In this document: piece by piece, positions 11,101 to 20,900 of the stretch | Numbering within the stretch: position 1 is the stretch's first letter | How the letters are laid out: each line of letters starts with the position of its first letter | Assembly: GCA_025175895.1 (NCBI GenBank) | Contig: CM046001.1 | Location: 50,777,719-50,841,718, forward strand | Length of the DNA: 64,000 bases | Reading direction: 5' to 3' | Origin: Wurfbainia villosa | Lineage: Eukaryota > Streptophyta > Magnoliopsida > Zingiberales > Zingiberaceae | The notes under the pieces: generated by a model | What the model saw: the letters and a program-made list of their open reading frames with translations, nothing else | What the model was told of the DNA's origin: nothing | The model's database searches: none | Translations under genes and position numbers: made by a program

Positions 11101-13273
11101 GTCAATAGTCTCCAAGTAAGTATCCATAGATTGTCTTCTCCTTAGTACTCTAGATCTAGATTGTCATTGTTTTTTCGAGTGGAATTTGAGTTATTAGAGG
11201 GAGAGCCAGTAATCTTGCATTCTTGTGATGATGCCTAAATCAGAGCTGGGCTTGGGTGGTCCAAACGCTGAAAATGACCAGTTATGGTGGATTTTTCTTA
11301 TTGGCAATCGATAATTTGGGCAGAGACTTGAGGGAGGCAGTAGGCGATGGGAGTTGAGCTGTCGTGGTGATCGAAGTTGAGCTGGAAATGCTAGATTTGT
11401 ATGGGTAGTATAAGGTAAGTTTTGATTTGGTTGTGTTATAACTGTGCAATAGATTGTGCAGGGGTATTACTCTTGGATTTACTAGTGGGATTAATCGATA
11501 ATGGGTTATACTTCCAGATTCGTAGTGGAAAAGTGAATCAGTACAAGGTGAGTTTTGATCGGGGTAATTATATGTATGTGATATTAGATCTATAATAGGT
11601 AATAGTATCTTGTTCTATTTCTTGTATTGTGATGAATTGCAGGCTATGGGTATAACTTGAGTAGGGTTGCCCCTATTCTGCAGTAGATTTGGCTCCAAAA
11701 CCATGGTGGAGTATTGAAGCAAGATTTGGACTTTGATTCAAGATAGTTTCATGGACGTGAAGACTATCGACATAATCTATATAGCAGGTGGGTAATATTT
11801 CCTACCCTGGTCAGGTAGTTGATTATTCTTAGTGCATGAGTTACTATATTGTTAATATTCTACCTTGACTCTACTCATGTTATTTGTGCTTGAAACCTAG
11901 TCTTTGCACTTTGAGATATATTGTTGTTGTCGTCATATTTCGTTCCTTGTTGCTATAAATTACCGATGTTGTGATATGTGGATCCTTAGATGTTTAACCA
12001 TGTGTAGGTAGTTGAGTATGGTTGTTTATTTGACTTGTGTCATCAGGAACAATCATCCAGGGGTGGGTGATGTCCTTAAAGTAGAGTTGGTGGGTGTATC
12101 ATATTACCTTTCGTTGTATAACTTACAGATCATATGTCTATACATGGTAGTGTGGGTTGTCGACGGTGTGTCGCTACGGACTGGAAGTCCTAGCATGATC
12201 GATTGTTAGTTGTATATGACTTTCTGTGGGATAGAGAGTGTGTTTGTCGATGTACATATGTGTGATTGAGCATTCATTCCATTTACATGCATGCTGGCGA
12301 CTTGGTCTCCCTTGTGGTTTAGAGGGTCATCAGTTATCCTGCCTCCACGGTTACTCGTGGTAGTAGTAAATGGTGTGAGGGCAGTTCATTTGTTGTGCCG
12401 CACTCGACCACTATTGATAGTGGTAGTTGGATTTGCATGTAGTTGTCCTGTGTGTGTGGCACTCGACCACTTATGGATAGTGTCAGTCGGAGTGGCCAGC
12501 AGCAGGGACCCCCGTTGTATAGCTTATCACTCTTTAGCTTATCGCTACTTATTCATACTGCCCACTCGACCACTCAAGAGCAGTGGTTGTTGTTGAGTTG
12601 GGACAGTTGTCATGTCGTGCCACCTAGGCCACACTTGGGTCGTGGTAGCGAGTGGGGTGTGCAGACATGACCATGCATTTGCATTGCCATGTGTGAGGGC
12701 ATTTGCATATATATACATATACATATTTATGTATTTATATGTGTGTGAGTGTGATCATTATATATAGATACAATCTATATATGCTTATTGTGTTGTTGCA
12801 TTTTGTTTGTGCTATGTTGGCTGCATTTGGTTGTACATCATCCTGCATGTTATTTGCATGATCTATACTATTGTGTGTGAGATACCAGTGTATATGAGTT
12901 GGACCGAACTATTGTACGCCTATGATCAATATTATGATGTTGTATAGGGTTGATTAGGTACATTGATGATGTTGCTTATAGGTTCATAGGGCAGTGTGTT
13001 GATTACATGCTTAGTGATGTTCTTTCATGTTGTATGGGTTATATTGTGACTTATGTGTTCAAGTTGTATGAGTTGTAGAGCGGCAAAGCTCCAGGTATGA
13101 TAGTACCTTGTGTTGTTCAATTGATCCTTATAGCATACACATTGGTTATATTATACTGGTGATTATTTATTGTACCCTTAGACTGTATATCGTTGACTCT
13201 CATATGGTATATGATATACATGCATCTTTTCCATATTACCACTGAGTTTTATACTCACCACCATAGCCCTGGG
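11101..13273 (+). mobile_element. Long LTR of a Del/Tekay-like Ty3/gypsy element, first part
   Basis: The first 760 bp match 62752-63507 closely, showing a repeated family. No credible ORF; the short open frames around 12000-12670 have no recognisable content. The sequence stops at 13273, where a copia LTR begins, and continues at 36277. The long non-coding stretch before a PBS suggests an LTR of roughly 3 kb, as in Del/Tekay chromoviruses. Lineage is inferred from layout, not from an intact domain. Confidence 0.6.
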
Positions 13274-13875
13274 TGAAGGTAGGAAACTTCGCTTCCCACT
13301 TCAACTCGGTCGCTTGTTCATGGCGATCCCTTCTACGTCCCCGTATAAAAAAATTTATCCTTGACAAGGAGGGATTACCCAAGCTACCATTTCATCGTCG
13401 TGCTATTCGATTAGGGTGGTCACTTGAACAAACTTGTTGTTCAAATAACCTACCTCTATTCTTCGAATAGCTGCAGAATAAACGATATACGGATCGCCAA
13501 TTTTTGTGTTTGTATTCGGGGTCCAAGTAAATTAGCCACATAACTAAACATACAACATGCATATAATTGAAAACAATTATAGACATAATGCAAAAGAATA
13601 TAAACAAGCAAAACAACAAGGTTTATACCTCTCGATCTTCTATTGTATGTCCTTCCTCCTTTTGGACATCGTGTGGGCGACGATCTTCCAAAAGTTGAAG
13701 CTTCCTAGATCACCAATCTTCCTTTCCTTGTTCACTCCGAACAAGGGAAGATCTAAAACAAAACTCTTCTCCTTCCTTTAACCGACCACCAAGCTCCAAC
13801 CTTGATGCTTTCCGCCGGCCAAAAAGAGAATAGAAGAGGAAGTGGGCGTCGGCCAAGAGCTCCAAGGAATCACCC
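13274..13875 (-). repeat. Copia 3' LTR, left part (distal half of LTR on minus strand)
   Basis: It starts TGAAGGTAGG and matches the first 600 bp of 34400-36271. It is interrupted at CACCC by the gag-only element. Confidence 0.9.
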
Positions 13876-14079
13876 TGTTGGTGCAATCGGCCCAGGTCAC
13901 GATTGACCAGACTCGAGTTTGACTCGAGTGATATTTTGATGTTTGACAAAGGGATTTGACAAAGTGTTTTGGCATTGATGTTTGACATTAATGTCAGTTA
14001 ATATGTTGGGGAGATTGTTTATACAATCGACCCAGGTTATAATTGACTTGATGGTTGACCAGGGTTGACCATGTGATTA

Positions 14080-14320
14080 TGGGAAAGTCCAAGCATGGGT
14101 CTTGGCAAGGCAAAGTCCAAGTCATGGGTCTTGGCATGGAGAGTCCAACATGGGTTGGCAAGGGAAAGGCCAAGCTTGAGTCTTGGCATTTGGAAAGTCC
14201 AAGGGGATTGATATTGGCAGCGTAAAGTCCAAGCGGGAGTCTTGGCAGCATAAGTCCAATGGTTGGCGGCGTAAAGTCCAAGCGGAGTCTTGGCGGCGTA
14301 AGTCCAATGTGCCTTGGCGG
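14080..14320 (+). repeat. 25-27 bp tandem array in U3 (5' LTR)
   Basis: About nine units of AAAGTCCAAGC + TGGGTCTTGGCA form. The same array is in every LTR copy of the family (19278-19515, 30127-30395, 49185-49450, 54455-54725, 63607-63860). Confidence 0.88.
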
Positions 14321-14871
14321 TGTAGACACCGTTAGCATGACGTAGCCGATGGAAGCACCTGAAGGCTAGCGCGATGGATGAACAAGTCATGGATGACTTG
14401 GAGGGATCCGAGAGGCGTGAGGCTGATGGAGGTGGCTAGAAGGCTTAGGTCTAGGCTAAGGGTGGTCTAGCAAGTATGGGGGCACCATACTTGGGTTAAA
14501 CCCTCATTCTTGAGGTTGGCAGTCGACTGGCATTATGGCCGGTTCGACTGCCGTGAGTCGACTTGAGTTCGACTGCCAGCTTGGGCCGAAATGCCCCGCA
14601 ATGATCGCTTCATTGGCGAATGATCGGTGGCTCGCGCAATGATCGCTAAGGGATGGCAAATGATCGCCACCGAGTGTCGAGCATGAACGCCCGTGAGCCG
14701 ATCGGGCGCCGATTACGGGCGCTGGCCGATCGCCAATGTTGGCGCCGATCGCCAAGAGATCCGCTGGAGTTTTTCCAACATGGATCGAGCCGTTGTCTCA
14801 CGACAACATGGGCATCACCGACCGTGGCTTATGGCGGCCGATCGATAGGCGGAAATCCAGGTCGCGCGCAA

Positions 14872-14881
14872 GGATAAAAGG
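14872..14881 (+). promoter_or_regulatory. LTR TATA box
   Basis: GGATAAAAGG sits just upstream of the conserved R region. The same box is at 20050-20059, and as TATAAAAG in the minus-strand copies. Confidence 0.6.
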
Positions 14882-15174
14882 AGCTCGACGGGAAGGATTT
14901 TAGCATCGGTTTCTTGAGGCTTTTGGGGCGATTTGCTGCTGCAAATCAGGGTCTCCAAGTTGACATCAAGCAACCAAGCGATCAAGCATCCAAGAGCATT
15001 TGTAAAGTGTTTTCTTTACTTGTATTGCTTTGTATTTCATTGTCTTAGCTTGTAGCTTTTGATTATTGTTGTAATCACTATTGTACGAGGTTTCTCCACC
15101 TCCGGATTGTTCCGAGAAGGAGTTATTTGATTAGTGATTGCATTGGCATCGCTAGAGCTCGTTAGAGCTCAATC

Positions 15175-15207
15175 CGTGGAGTAGGAACCGTGTGGTTCCG
15201 AACCACG
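15175..15207 (+). other. Conserved R/U5 hairpin
   Basis: CGTGG/CCACG and GGAACC/GGTTCC arms form a two-part stem. The same structure occurs at 151-181, 9886-9916, 20353-20385, and inverted at 48385-48417 and 53592-53624. A second short stem with CTCC/GGAG lies upstream (15094-15122). Confidence 0.7.
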
Positions 15208-15367
15208 TTATATGATCGTGTTGTGATTGTGTGTCTTGTTATATTTATTTGTTATTACTATTCCGCTGTGCTAACAAGATTGTAGACGATCAAACGCGAA
15301 AGAATTCCATCATCGTACGGCATCTACGCTATTCACCCCCCTCTAGCGCCGTCAAATCTCCAACAAG

Positions 15368-15379
15368 TGGTATCAGAGC
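15368..15379 (+). other. PBS of plus-strand gag-only element
   Basis: TGGTATCAGAGC lies two bases after the LTR. Confidence 0.95.
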
Positions 15380-15433
15380 CAGGTTGCTCTTCAACGGATT
15401 AACAACCGGGAGCAAGACGCTAGAGGGTAAAAG

Positions 15434-17176
15434 ATGGAAGTCCAAGATCAATTTGGATGGGACATCAACACACCGGTCCCGTACTCATTATATGGACAAC
15501 AAGGCTTCGATTCTTGGAAGAGAAGAATTGAAGATTTTCTGATGATGAGGGACTTCGAGGAATGGTCTCTATTAATGGAAGGATTTGAGTATCCTAGAGG
15601 ACCAAAAGGTGGTTTCCTCAAGAAGAAGAGATGGAGTGAAGATCAACTCCAAAGATTCGAGAAAAACAAGAAGGTAATCAAATTCATTTTTGATCTAATT
15701 CCAAATGAATTCTTGTGTAGCCTAGGTGAATGCATGGATGCTAAGGAGCTATGGAGCGATTTGGCAAAGCTCCATGAAAGCCCATCAATGGTCCAAGAAG
15801 AAGAAGAAGAAGAGGAGTGCTCACCCTCTCAAGCTCAAGAAAGTTCACCATCAATTCAAGAAGATAAGGAGGGTGAAGAAGAGAGATCATCCTCACAAGG
15901 AAGTGAGGATTCGGAGGTTGATAGGGAATCAACATCCGGATCGGAAGATGTGAAGGAAGTGGAAGAAGCATCCACTTCAAGGATTGAGGGGGAGGAGAGA
16001 ACTTCCATACCGGAACATCAAGAAGAAGCTTCGACATCCGGTCAAGATGAAGAAGCCCAAAGTCCAATTCCGGTCTCCATTAACCTAGGTAACTCAAACA
16101 TATGTGTTAATAATAAAATGCATATAATATGTTTTGAGTGTAGGGAAACCGGGCACTATAAGAGCAAGTGCCCAAAGAAGATTAGGAAAGCTTCACCGGC
16201 TCCAAAAGTCAAGGATGACGGTTCCCCAAATATCAAGAGCAAGGAGCATATCATATGCTTCAAGTGCAACTCAAGGGGACATTATAGGAATCAATGTCCT
16301 AGGGGAAGCAAAAAGACCAAAGAGGGAGCTACATATGTAGGGGGAGCCTCTAAGGCAAACCCTAAGGTATATTTCAATAATGCACCTTCTTTAGTTAATA
16401 GGCAAAGGCATGCTAGGAATTTAAATTCTCTTGCAATTTATGAAAAGCATGCTAATAGGAATAAATATTTTTGCTTAGGAGCTAAAAGTGTCCATTTTAG
16501 TAATAAGGAGAAATTTGGGACTAATGTCCCTAGAAAAACCATACCTAGTGAATCTATTAAGAAAATACAAGAACATCTAGGTTTTAATCCAAAATGGACT
16601 AGGCATATGCCAAGAAAGTCAAATGCCCAAGATTTAAATCAAGATTCAAAAATTGGGAAATTAGAATTAGAGAACCAAGCCTTAAGGTCAAGGCTTGAAA
16701 AACTTGAAAAGACCCTTAGGAATATACAAAATCAATTTAAAGGGTCTAGTGGTCAAAATCAAGGGTCCAATAGTCACAGTCAACACCAAGGACCTAAGAG
16801 TCAAAAGTCAACCAAGGGCAAACAAGGTTTGGGTCACAAACCTAAGCCTAAGGTGGCTTACCATAGTGTTCCATTAGATTATGGAACACTAACTAGGTCT
16901 AGAAAGACCAAGGTCAATAGGGAAGTCATCCCTAGAGTTGACCAAAGGGTGTGTCTAGTGGCTAGGGTTTCTAGGAAACCTAGGGTGGCCACTAAGAAGG
17001 TTGCAAGGGGAGTCACCCCTAGAGTCAACCTAGGTAAGACCCAAATGACCAAGGCTAACAAGCCTAGGAGGGTCATTAGAAAGGTATCTAGGGAGGTTAT
17101 CCCTAGGGAATACCTAATCAACCCTAGGAGCTCAAATAGATTTTGGGTTCCTAAGAGCGTGATTGATTCACGCTAA
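15434..17176 (+). CDS. gag: Gag polyprotein with two CCHC zinc knuckles
   Basis: An intact 580-codon ORF starting 69 bp after the 5' LTR; the first ATG after the PBS is used. The N-terminal third resembles a Sirevirus capsid region (FDSWKRRIEDFLMMRDFEEW). Residues about 117-210 are acidic and Ser/Glu-rich. Two zinc knuckles follow, CFECRETGHYKSKC at residue 233 and CFKCNSRGHYRNQC at residue 275. A leucine-heptad coiled coil lies near 400-440, then a basic tail ending at VIDSR. It should assemble virus-like particles and bind the element RNA. No protease or pol frame follows, so it is the only protein of this element. The family also occurs at 51576-53373 on the minus strand, where it is broken. 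Confidence 0.92.
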   Translation: MEVQDQFGWDINTPVPYSLYGQQGFDSWKRRIEDFLMMRDFEEWSLLMEGFEYPRGPKGGFLKKKRWSEDQLQRFEKNKKVIKFIFDLIPNEFLCSLGECMDAKELWSDLAKLHESPSMVQEEEEEEECSPSQAQESSPSIQEDKEGEEERSSSQGSEDSEVDRESTSGSEDVKEVEEASTSRIEGEERTSIPEHQEEASTSGQDEEAQSPIPVSINLGNSNICVNNKMHIICFECRETGHYKSKCPKKIRKASPAPKVKDDGSPNIKSKEHIICFKCNSRGHYRNQCPRGSKKTKEGATYVGGASKANPKVYFNNAPSLVNRQRHARNLNSLAIYEKHANRNKYFCLGAKSVHFSNKEKFGTNVPRKTIPSESIKKIQEHLGFNPKWTRHMPRKSNAQDLNQDSKIGKLELENQALRSRLEKLEKTLRNIQNQFKGSSGQNQGSNSHSQHQGPKSQKSTKGKQGLGHKPKPKVAYHSVPLDYGTLTRSRKTKVNREVIPRVDQRVCLVARVSRKPRVATKKVARGVTPRVNLGKTQMTKANKPRRVIRKVSREVIPREYLINPRSSNRFWVPKSVIDSR

Positions 17177-18088
17177 GTGGGTTTAGGGTGTGTCAACCTT
17201 GATTGGATGAGTAGTTAACTCAACCATGGTAAGGTGGCACTTTAGGATATTTTCAAGGTTATGGTTACCTTGGAAATAGATTTGAATTAATCCTAAAAGG
17301 ATTTTAGGATGTGCCAATATTAATTATGAAGTTTGATAAAATGACCACTTTGGCACAATTTAGGTTTAGAGGTTAGTGTGCCATTTTGGGTTTTTGGCAC
17401 ACTTGGGAGAAAAATAGAAATATGGCGAAATATATCTAATTATATAGAATGGCAATTAATATTAAAATTTAGGTATTACATACCTTTATATCTTATTTTC
17501 CATGCTTTGATTTGCCATATGCCATGACATGACATCATGTTCATTCTCATCATTTATATGTCATGTACATGTTTAGGATTAAGGATTAAATGTCATGTGT
17601 TTTTAGATTTCATATTATGTCATGACATCATGATTATGAGCATATGCTTATTTATATCATCGTTAATGCCATAATCATTCATGCATTTAAGAAAATTTGA
17701 TTAAAATTGATTTAAGGACTATGGCATGACTTGGAGTCCCATTTATAAGGGAATCAAGTAGAGTTGCCTTAGAAAAATGCATGAAACCCTAGTTTAGGGA
17801 GAACAAAACCCACATCTCACATCCAATTGACATGTATGTGTATTTATACACCCTAGATACATGTGAGATGCTAGGATATGAGTTGAGTTCAAGGTGCATA
17901 GTTTTTGCATCTAGATTGAACCAAAACTCATCTAATTTTATTGGTGGATCATTGGGAAAGCTTGTGTACAAGTCATGTACATAGAGCCCAAGGAATATGA
18001 TCCAAAATAAGGTTTTGAAAACATTTTAAAATCATTTTGAAAAACCTTGGTGAAGTCTATCTTTTGATAGCAATCACCATTGATGAAG

Positions 18089-18146
18089 TTGATACAAAAT
18101 AGGGTCAAAACATTGAAAATTTCAATGGTTTTGAGTTTTGTATCAA
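18089..18146 (+). ncRNA. Conserved 58-nt hairpin in gag-only element RNA
   Basis: Outer arms TTGATACAAAA/TTTTGTATCAA and inner arms CAAAAC/GTTTTG and TTGAAA/TTTCAA form a long near-perfect stem. It is present at equal length at 29038-29095 and 50605-50662, with paired changes in the former. A cis-acting RNA or DNA element is inferred; no function is known to me. Confidence 0.6.
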
Positions 18147-19058
18147 ACTCACTATTTTATGGGTAAAATATTTTTCAAACATTTTTCACCTATTGTTTTG
18201 GTCATAAGTATTATACGTATCAAATTTCGTGATTTTTCGATGTACGTATAATTATTTATGAATTTTTGAATTTCGTTCTGATAATTAAATTCGAATTAGC
18301 TATTACGATCGCCACTTGGTGGCGGTGATCGATGAGTGTGATCGATGATAAGCGTGTCGATTGCCAGTCTGATTCGGGTTAACAAGGTTTGTTTAGCCCG
18401 TGTTCAGCTATGGTAAAGGTTCCTAACCACTCCTAACCCTAGGATATGCTTTGGGAAGCATTATTAAGGGTGAAAATCCATTGGATATGGATTAGGAGTT
18501 ATGTTAGGTCAAAGTATCAAATTTAGGGTGAGTAAAAGTTCTATGTTGAACTTAGAACCTTAATTTTGATGGTTTAGAGTTCCTATTGGCTTAGGGCTTT
18601 CCAAGGACATTGTTGGTGCAATGGTCGAGGAGTAAGCCTTTAGGGGAGGTATCCATCTTGGGATGATGGATGTTTTTTTTTATGGGGAGAATGTTATCAA
18701 TTGAAAATTGATGGGTGTTTGATACCCAATTTGGAAATTGGGAGAGTGAGATAGGAGTGCCTCTCTTGAGTGATATGGAACTTATCACTAGGAAGATGGT
18801 AGGCATCCTAGGTATTTTTGATCAAGGGGGAGATTGTAAGATCTCATTGGGACATGAGACATTGACCTCCTTGGAGAGAAAACTTTTTTGATGTTAGTCA
18901 AAAAGGGGGAGAATGTTTGGGGGAGAACATTTGATTTACTTTTTCACTTGAATGTTTGGGGGAGAACATTTGGTGAGTGTTTACCAATTTGGGATAATTG
19001 GTAAGGGATTTGAGTTAGTGTTCTAACTCATGGTTTGATTTGGTTTTTGTCAAACATC

Positions 19059-19071
19059 AAAAAGGGGGAGA
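19059..19071 (+). other. Polypurine tract next to 3' LTR
   Basis: AAAAAGGGGGAGA lies immediately before the 3' LTR and primes plus-strand DNA in LTR elements. Confidence 0.9.
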
Positions 19072-19072
19072 T

Positions 19073-20543
19073 TGTTGGTGCAATCGGCCCAGGTCACGAT
19101 TGACCAGACTCGAGTTTGACTCGAGTGATATTTTGATGTTTGACAAAGGGATTTGACAAAGTGTTTTGGCATTGATGTTTGACATTAATGTCGGTTAATA
19201 TGTTGGGGAGATTGTTTATACAATCGACCCAGGTTATAATTGACTTGATGGTTGACCAGGGTTGACCATGTGATTATGGGAAAGTCCAAGCATGGGTCTT
19301 GGCAAGGCAAAGTCCAAGTCATGGGTCTTGGCATGGAGAGTCCAACATGGGTTGGCAAGGGAAAGGCCAAGCTTGAGTCTTGGCATTTGGAAAGTCCAAG
19401 GGGATTGATATTGGCAGCGTAAAGTCCAAGCGGGAGTCTTGGCAGCATAAGTCCAATGGTTGGCGGCGTAAAGTCCAAGCGGAGTCTTGGCGGCGTAAGT
19501 CCAATGTGCCTTGGCGGTGTAGACACCGTTAGCATGACGTAGCCGATGGAAGCACCTGAAGGCTAGCGCGATGGATGAACAAGTCATGGATGACTTGGAG
19601 GGATCCGAGAGGCGTGAGGCTGATGGAGGTGGCTAGAAGGCTTAGGTCTAGGCTAAGGGTGGTCTAGCAAGTATGGGGGCACCATACTTGGGTTAAAACC
19701 TCATTCTTGAGGTTGGCAGTCGACTGGCATTATGGCCGGTTCGACTGTCGTGAGTCGACTTGAGTTCGACTGCCACTTGGGGCTGAAAATGCCCCAATGA
19801 TCGGTGAGAGCTCTGGCAATGATCGCTAAGGGATGTGATCGACTTCGATCCGAGTGTCGAGCACGAACGCTCGTAGCCGAGGGCGGTCGATACGGCGTTA
19901 GCGATCGCCAATGTTGGCAGTCGACTGCCAAGAGATCCGTTGGAGTTTTTCCAGCGTGGATCGAGCCGTTGTCTCACGACAACAGTGGCATCAGTCGACT
20001 GGTGGCTTATGGCAGTCGACTGATAGGCGGAAATCCAGGTCGCGCGCAAGGATAAAAGGAGCTCGACGGGAAGGATTTTAGCATCGGTTTCTTGAGGCTT
20101 TTGGGGCGATTTGCTGCTGCAAATCAGGGTCTCCAAGTTGACATCAAGCAACCAAGCGATCAAGCATCCAAGAGCATTTGTAAAGTGTTTTCTTTACTTG
20201 TATTGCTTTGTATTTCATTGTCTTAGCTTGTAGCTTTTGATTATTGTTGTAATCACTATTGTACGAGGTTTCTCCACCTCCGGATTGTTCCGAGAAGGAG
20301 TTATTTGATTAGTGATTGCATTGGCATCGCTAGAGCTCGTTAGAGCTCAATCCGTGGAGTAGGAACTGTGTGGTTCCGAACCACGTTATATGATCGTGTT
20401 GTGATTGTGTGTCTTGTTATATTTATTTGTTATTACTATTCCGCTGTGCTAACAAGATTGTAGACGATCAAACGCGAAAGAATTCCATCATCGTACGGCA
20501 TCTACGCTATTCACCCCCCTCTAGCGCCGTCAAATCTCCAACA
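19073..20543 (+). repeat. 3' LTR of plus-strand gag-only element
   Basis: 1471 bp, the partner of 13876-15365. It is practically identical outside the block at about 19710-20030, where CAGTCGACTG motifs stand at places where the 5' LTR has CGATCG-containing sequence. Confidence 0.93.
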
Positions 20544-20748
20544 CACCCTAACCCTTGTTTCCACTGGCCAAGGAGAAGAGGAAGAAAAGGTTGGGCACCG
20601 GCCAAGGTTGAGAGAAGGAAAGGGGCACTGACCAAAACCCTAGGAAAAACCTTCCAAAAGTGTGGCCGCCCAAGCCTCCAAGCCCTAGTCGCCCAAACCC
20701 TAATCCCCTCTTCAATATCTATATCTCTTGCTGCCCACCCTTATGCCT

Positions 20749-20758
20749 CCTTTTATAG
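20749..20758 (-). promoter_or_regulatory. Copia LTR TATA box
   Basis: CTATAAAAGG on the minus strand, with equal boxes at 27626-27635 and 35204-35213 in the other two LTRs. Confidence 0.7.
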
Positions 20759-20789
20759 AGCTAGGCCTAAGCCTTCTTTTAATCTCCAC

Positions 20790-20900
20790 CGTTGGTTCTA
20801 GGGATTTAATTTCAACCGTCGGATCTAGAGATTTAATCTCAACCGTCGGATCTAGAGATTTAATTTCCACCGTCGGATCTAAAGTTTCATTTTCCATCAT
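20790..20900. repeat. About 26-bp tandem repeat in copia U3
   Basis: Four or five units of ACCGTCGGATCTAGAGATTT. The same array is at 35240-35350. The middle LTR has about three variant units at 27661-27730. Confidence 0.8.

Larger units (their letters stand above)
13876..15365 (+). repeat. 5' LTR of plus-strand gag-only element
   Basis: TGTTGGTGCA...CCAACA, 1490 bp. Segments in order are a 25-27 bp tandem array (14080-14320), a CGATCG/CAGTCGACTG hypervariable block (about 14510-14855), a TATA-like box, hairpins in R/U5, and the LTR end. Confidence 0.93.
17177..19072 (+). other. 3' non-coding internal region of gag-only element
   Basis: No ORF of note. It contains a conserved 58-nt hairpin (18089-18146), a small CGATCG cluster (18308-18362) and a series of polypurine tracts (18824-18833, 18900-18912, 18916-18926, 18955-18965, 19059-19071). 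It occupies the place where pol would be. Confidence 0.8.
13876..20543 (+). mobile_element. Complete gag-only (TR-GAG type) Sirevirus-derived LTR element
   Basis: LTRs are 13876-15365 and 19073-20543, with PBS 15368-15379, one gag ORF, no protease, integrase or RT, a 1.9-kb 3' non-coding region and PPT 19059-19071. A perfect 5-bp TSD CACCC flanks it (13871-13875 and 20544-20548). The empty site is seen intact in the sister LTR near 34996-35010. Outside one hypervariable block I found only three differences between the LTRs, so insertion was recent. Without pol it must be mobilised in trans, probably by an autonomous Sirevirus (inference). Confidence 0.93.

Noticed and set aside
12012..12670. 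Three overlapping short ORFs in the gypsy LTR
   Set aside because: LTR sequence with no coding signal or known motif; frames overlap each other.
13994..14390. Overlapping minus-strand ORFs of 61-117 codons, repeated at 19185-19587, 30087-30527, 49113-49543 and 54380-54816
   Set aside because: They are translations of the 25-27 bp tandem array of the gag-only LTR in several frames, not genes.
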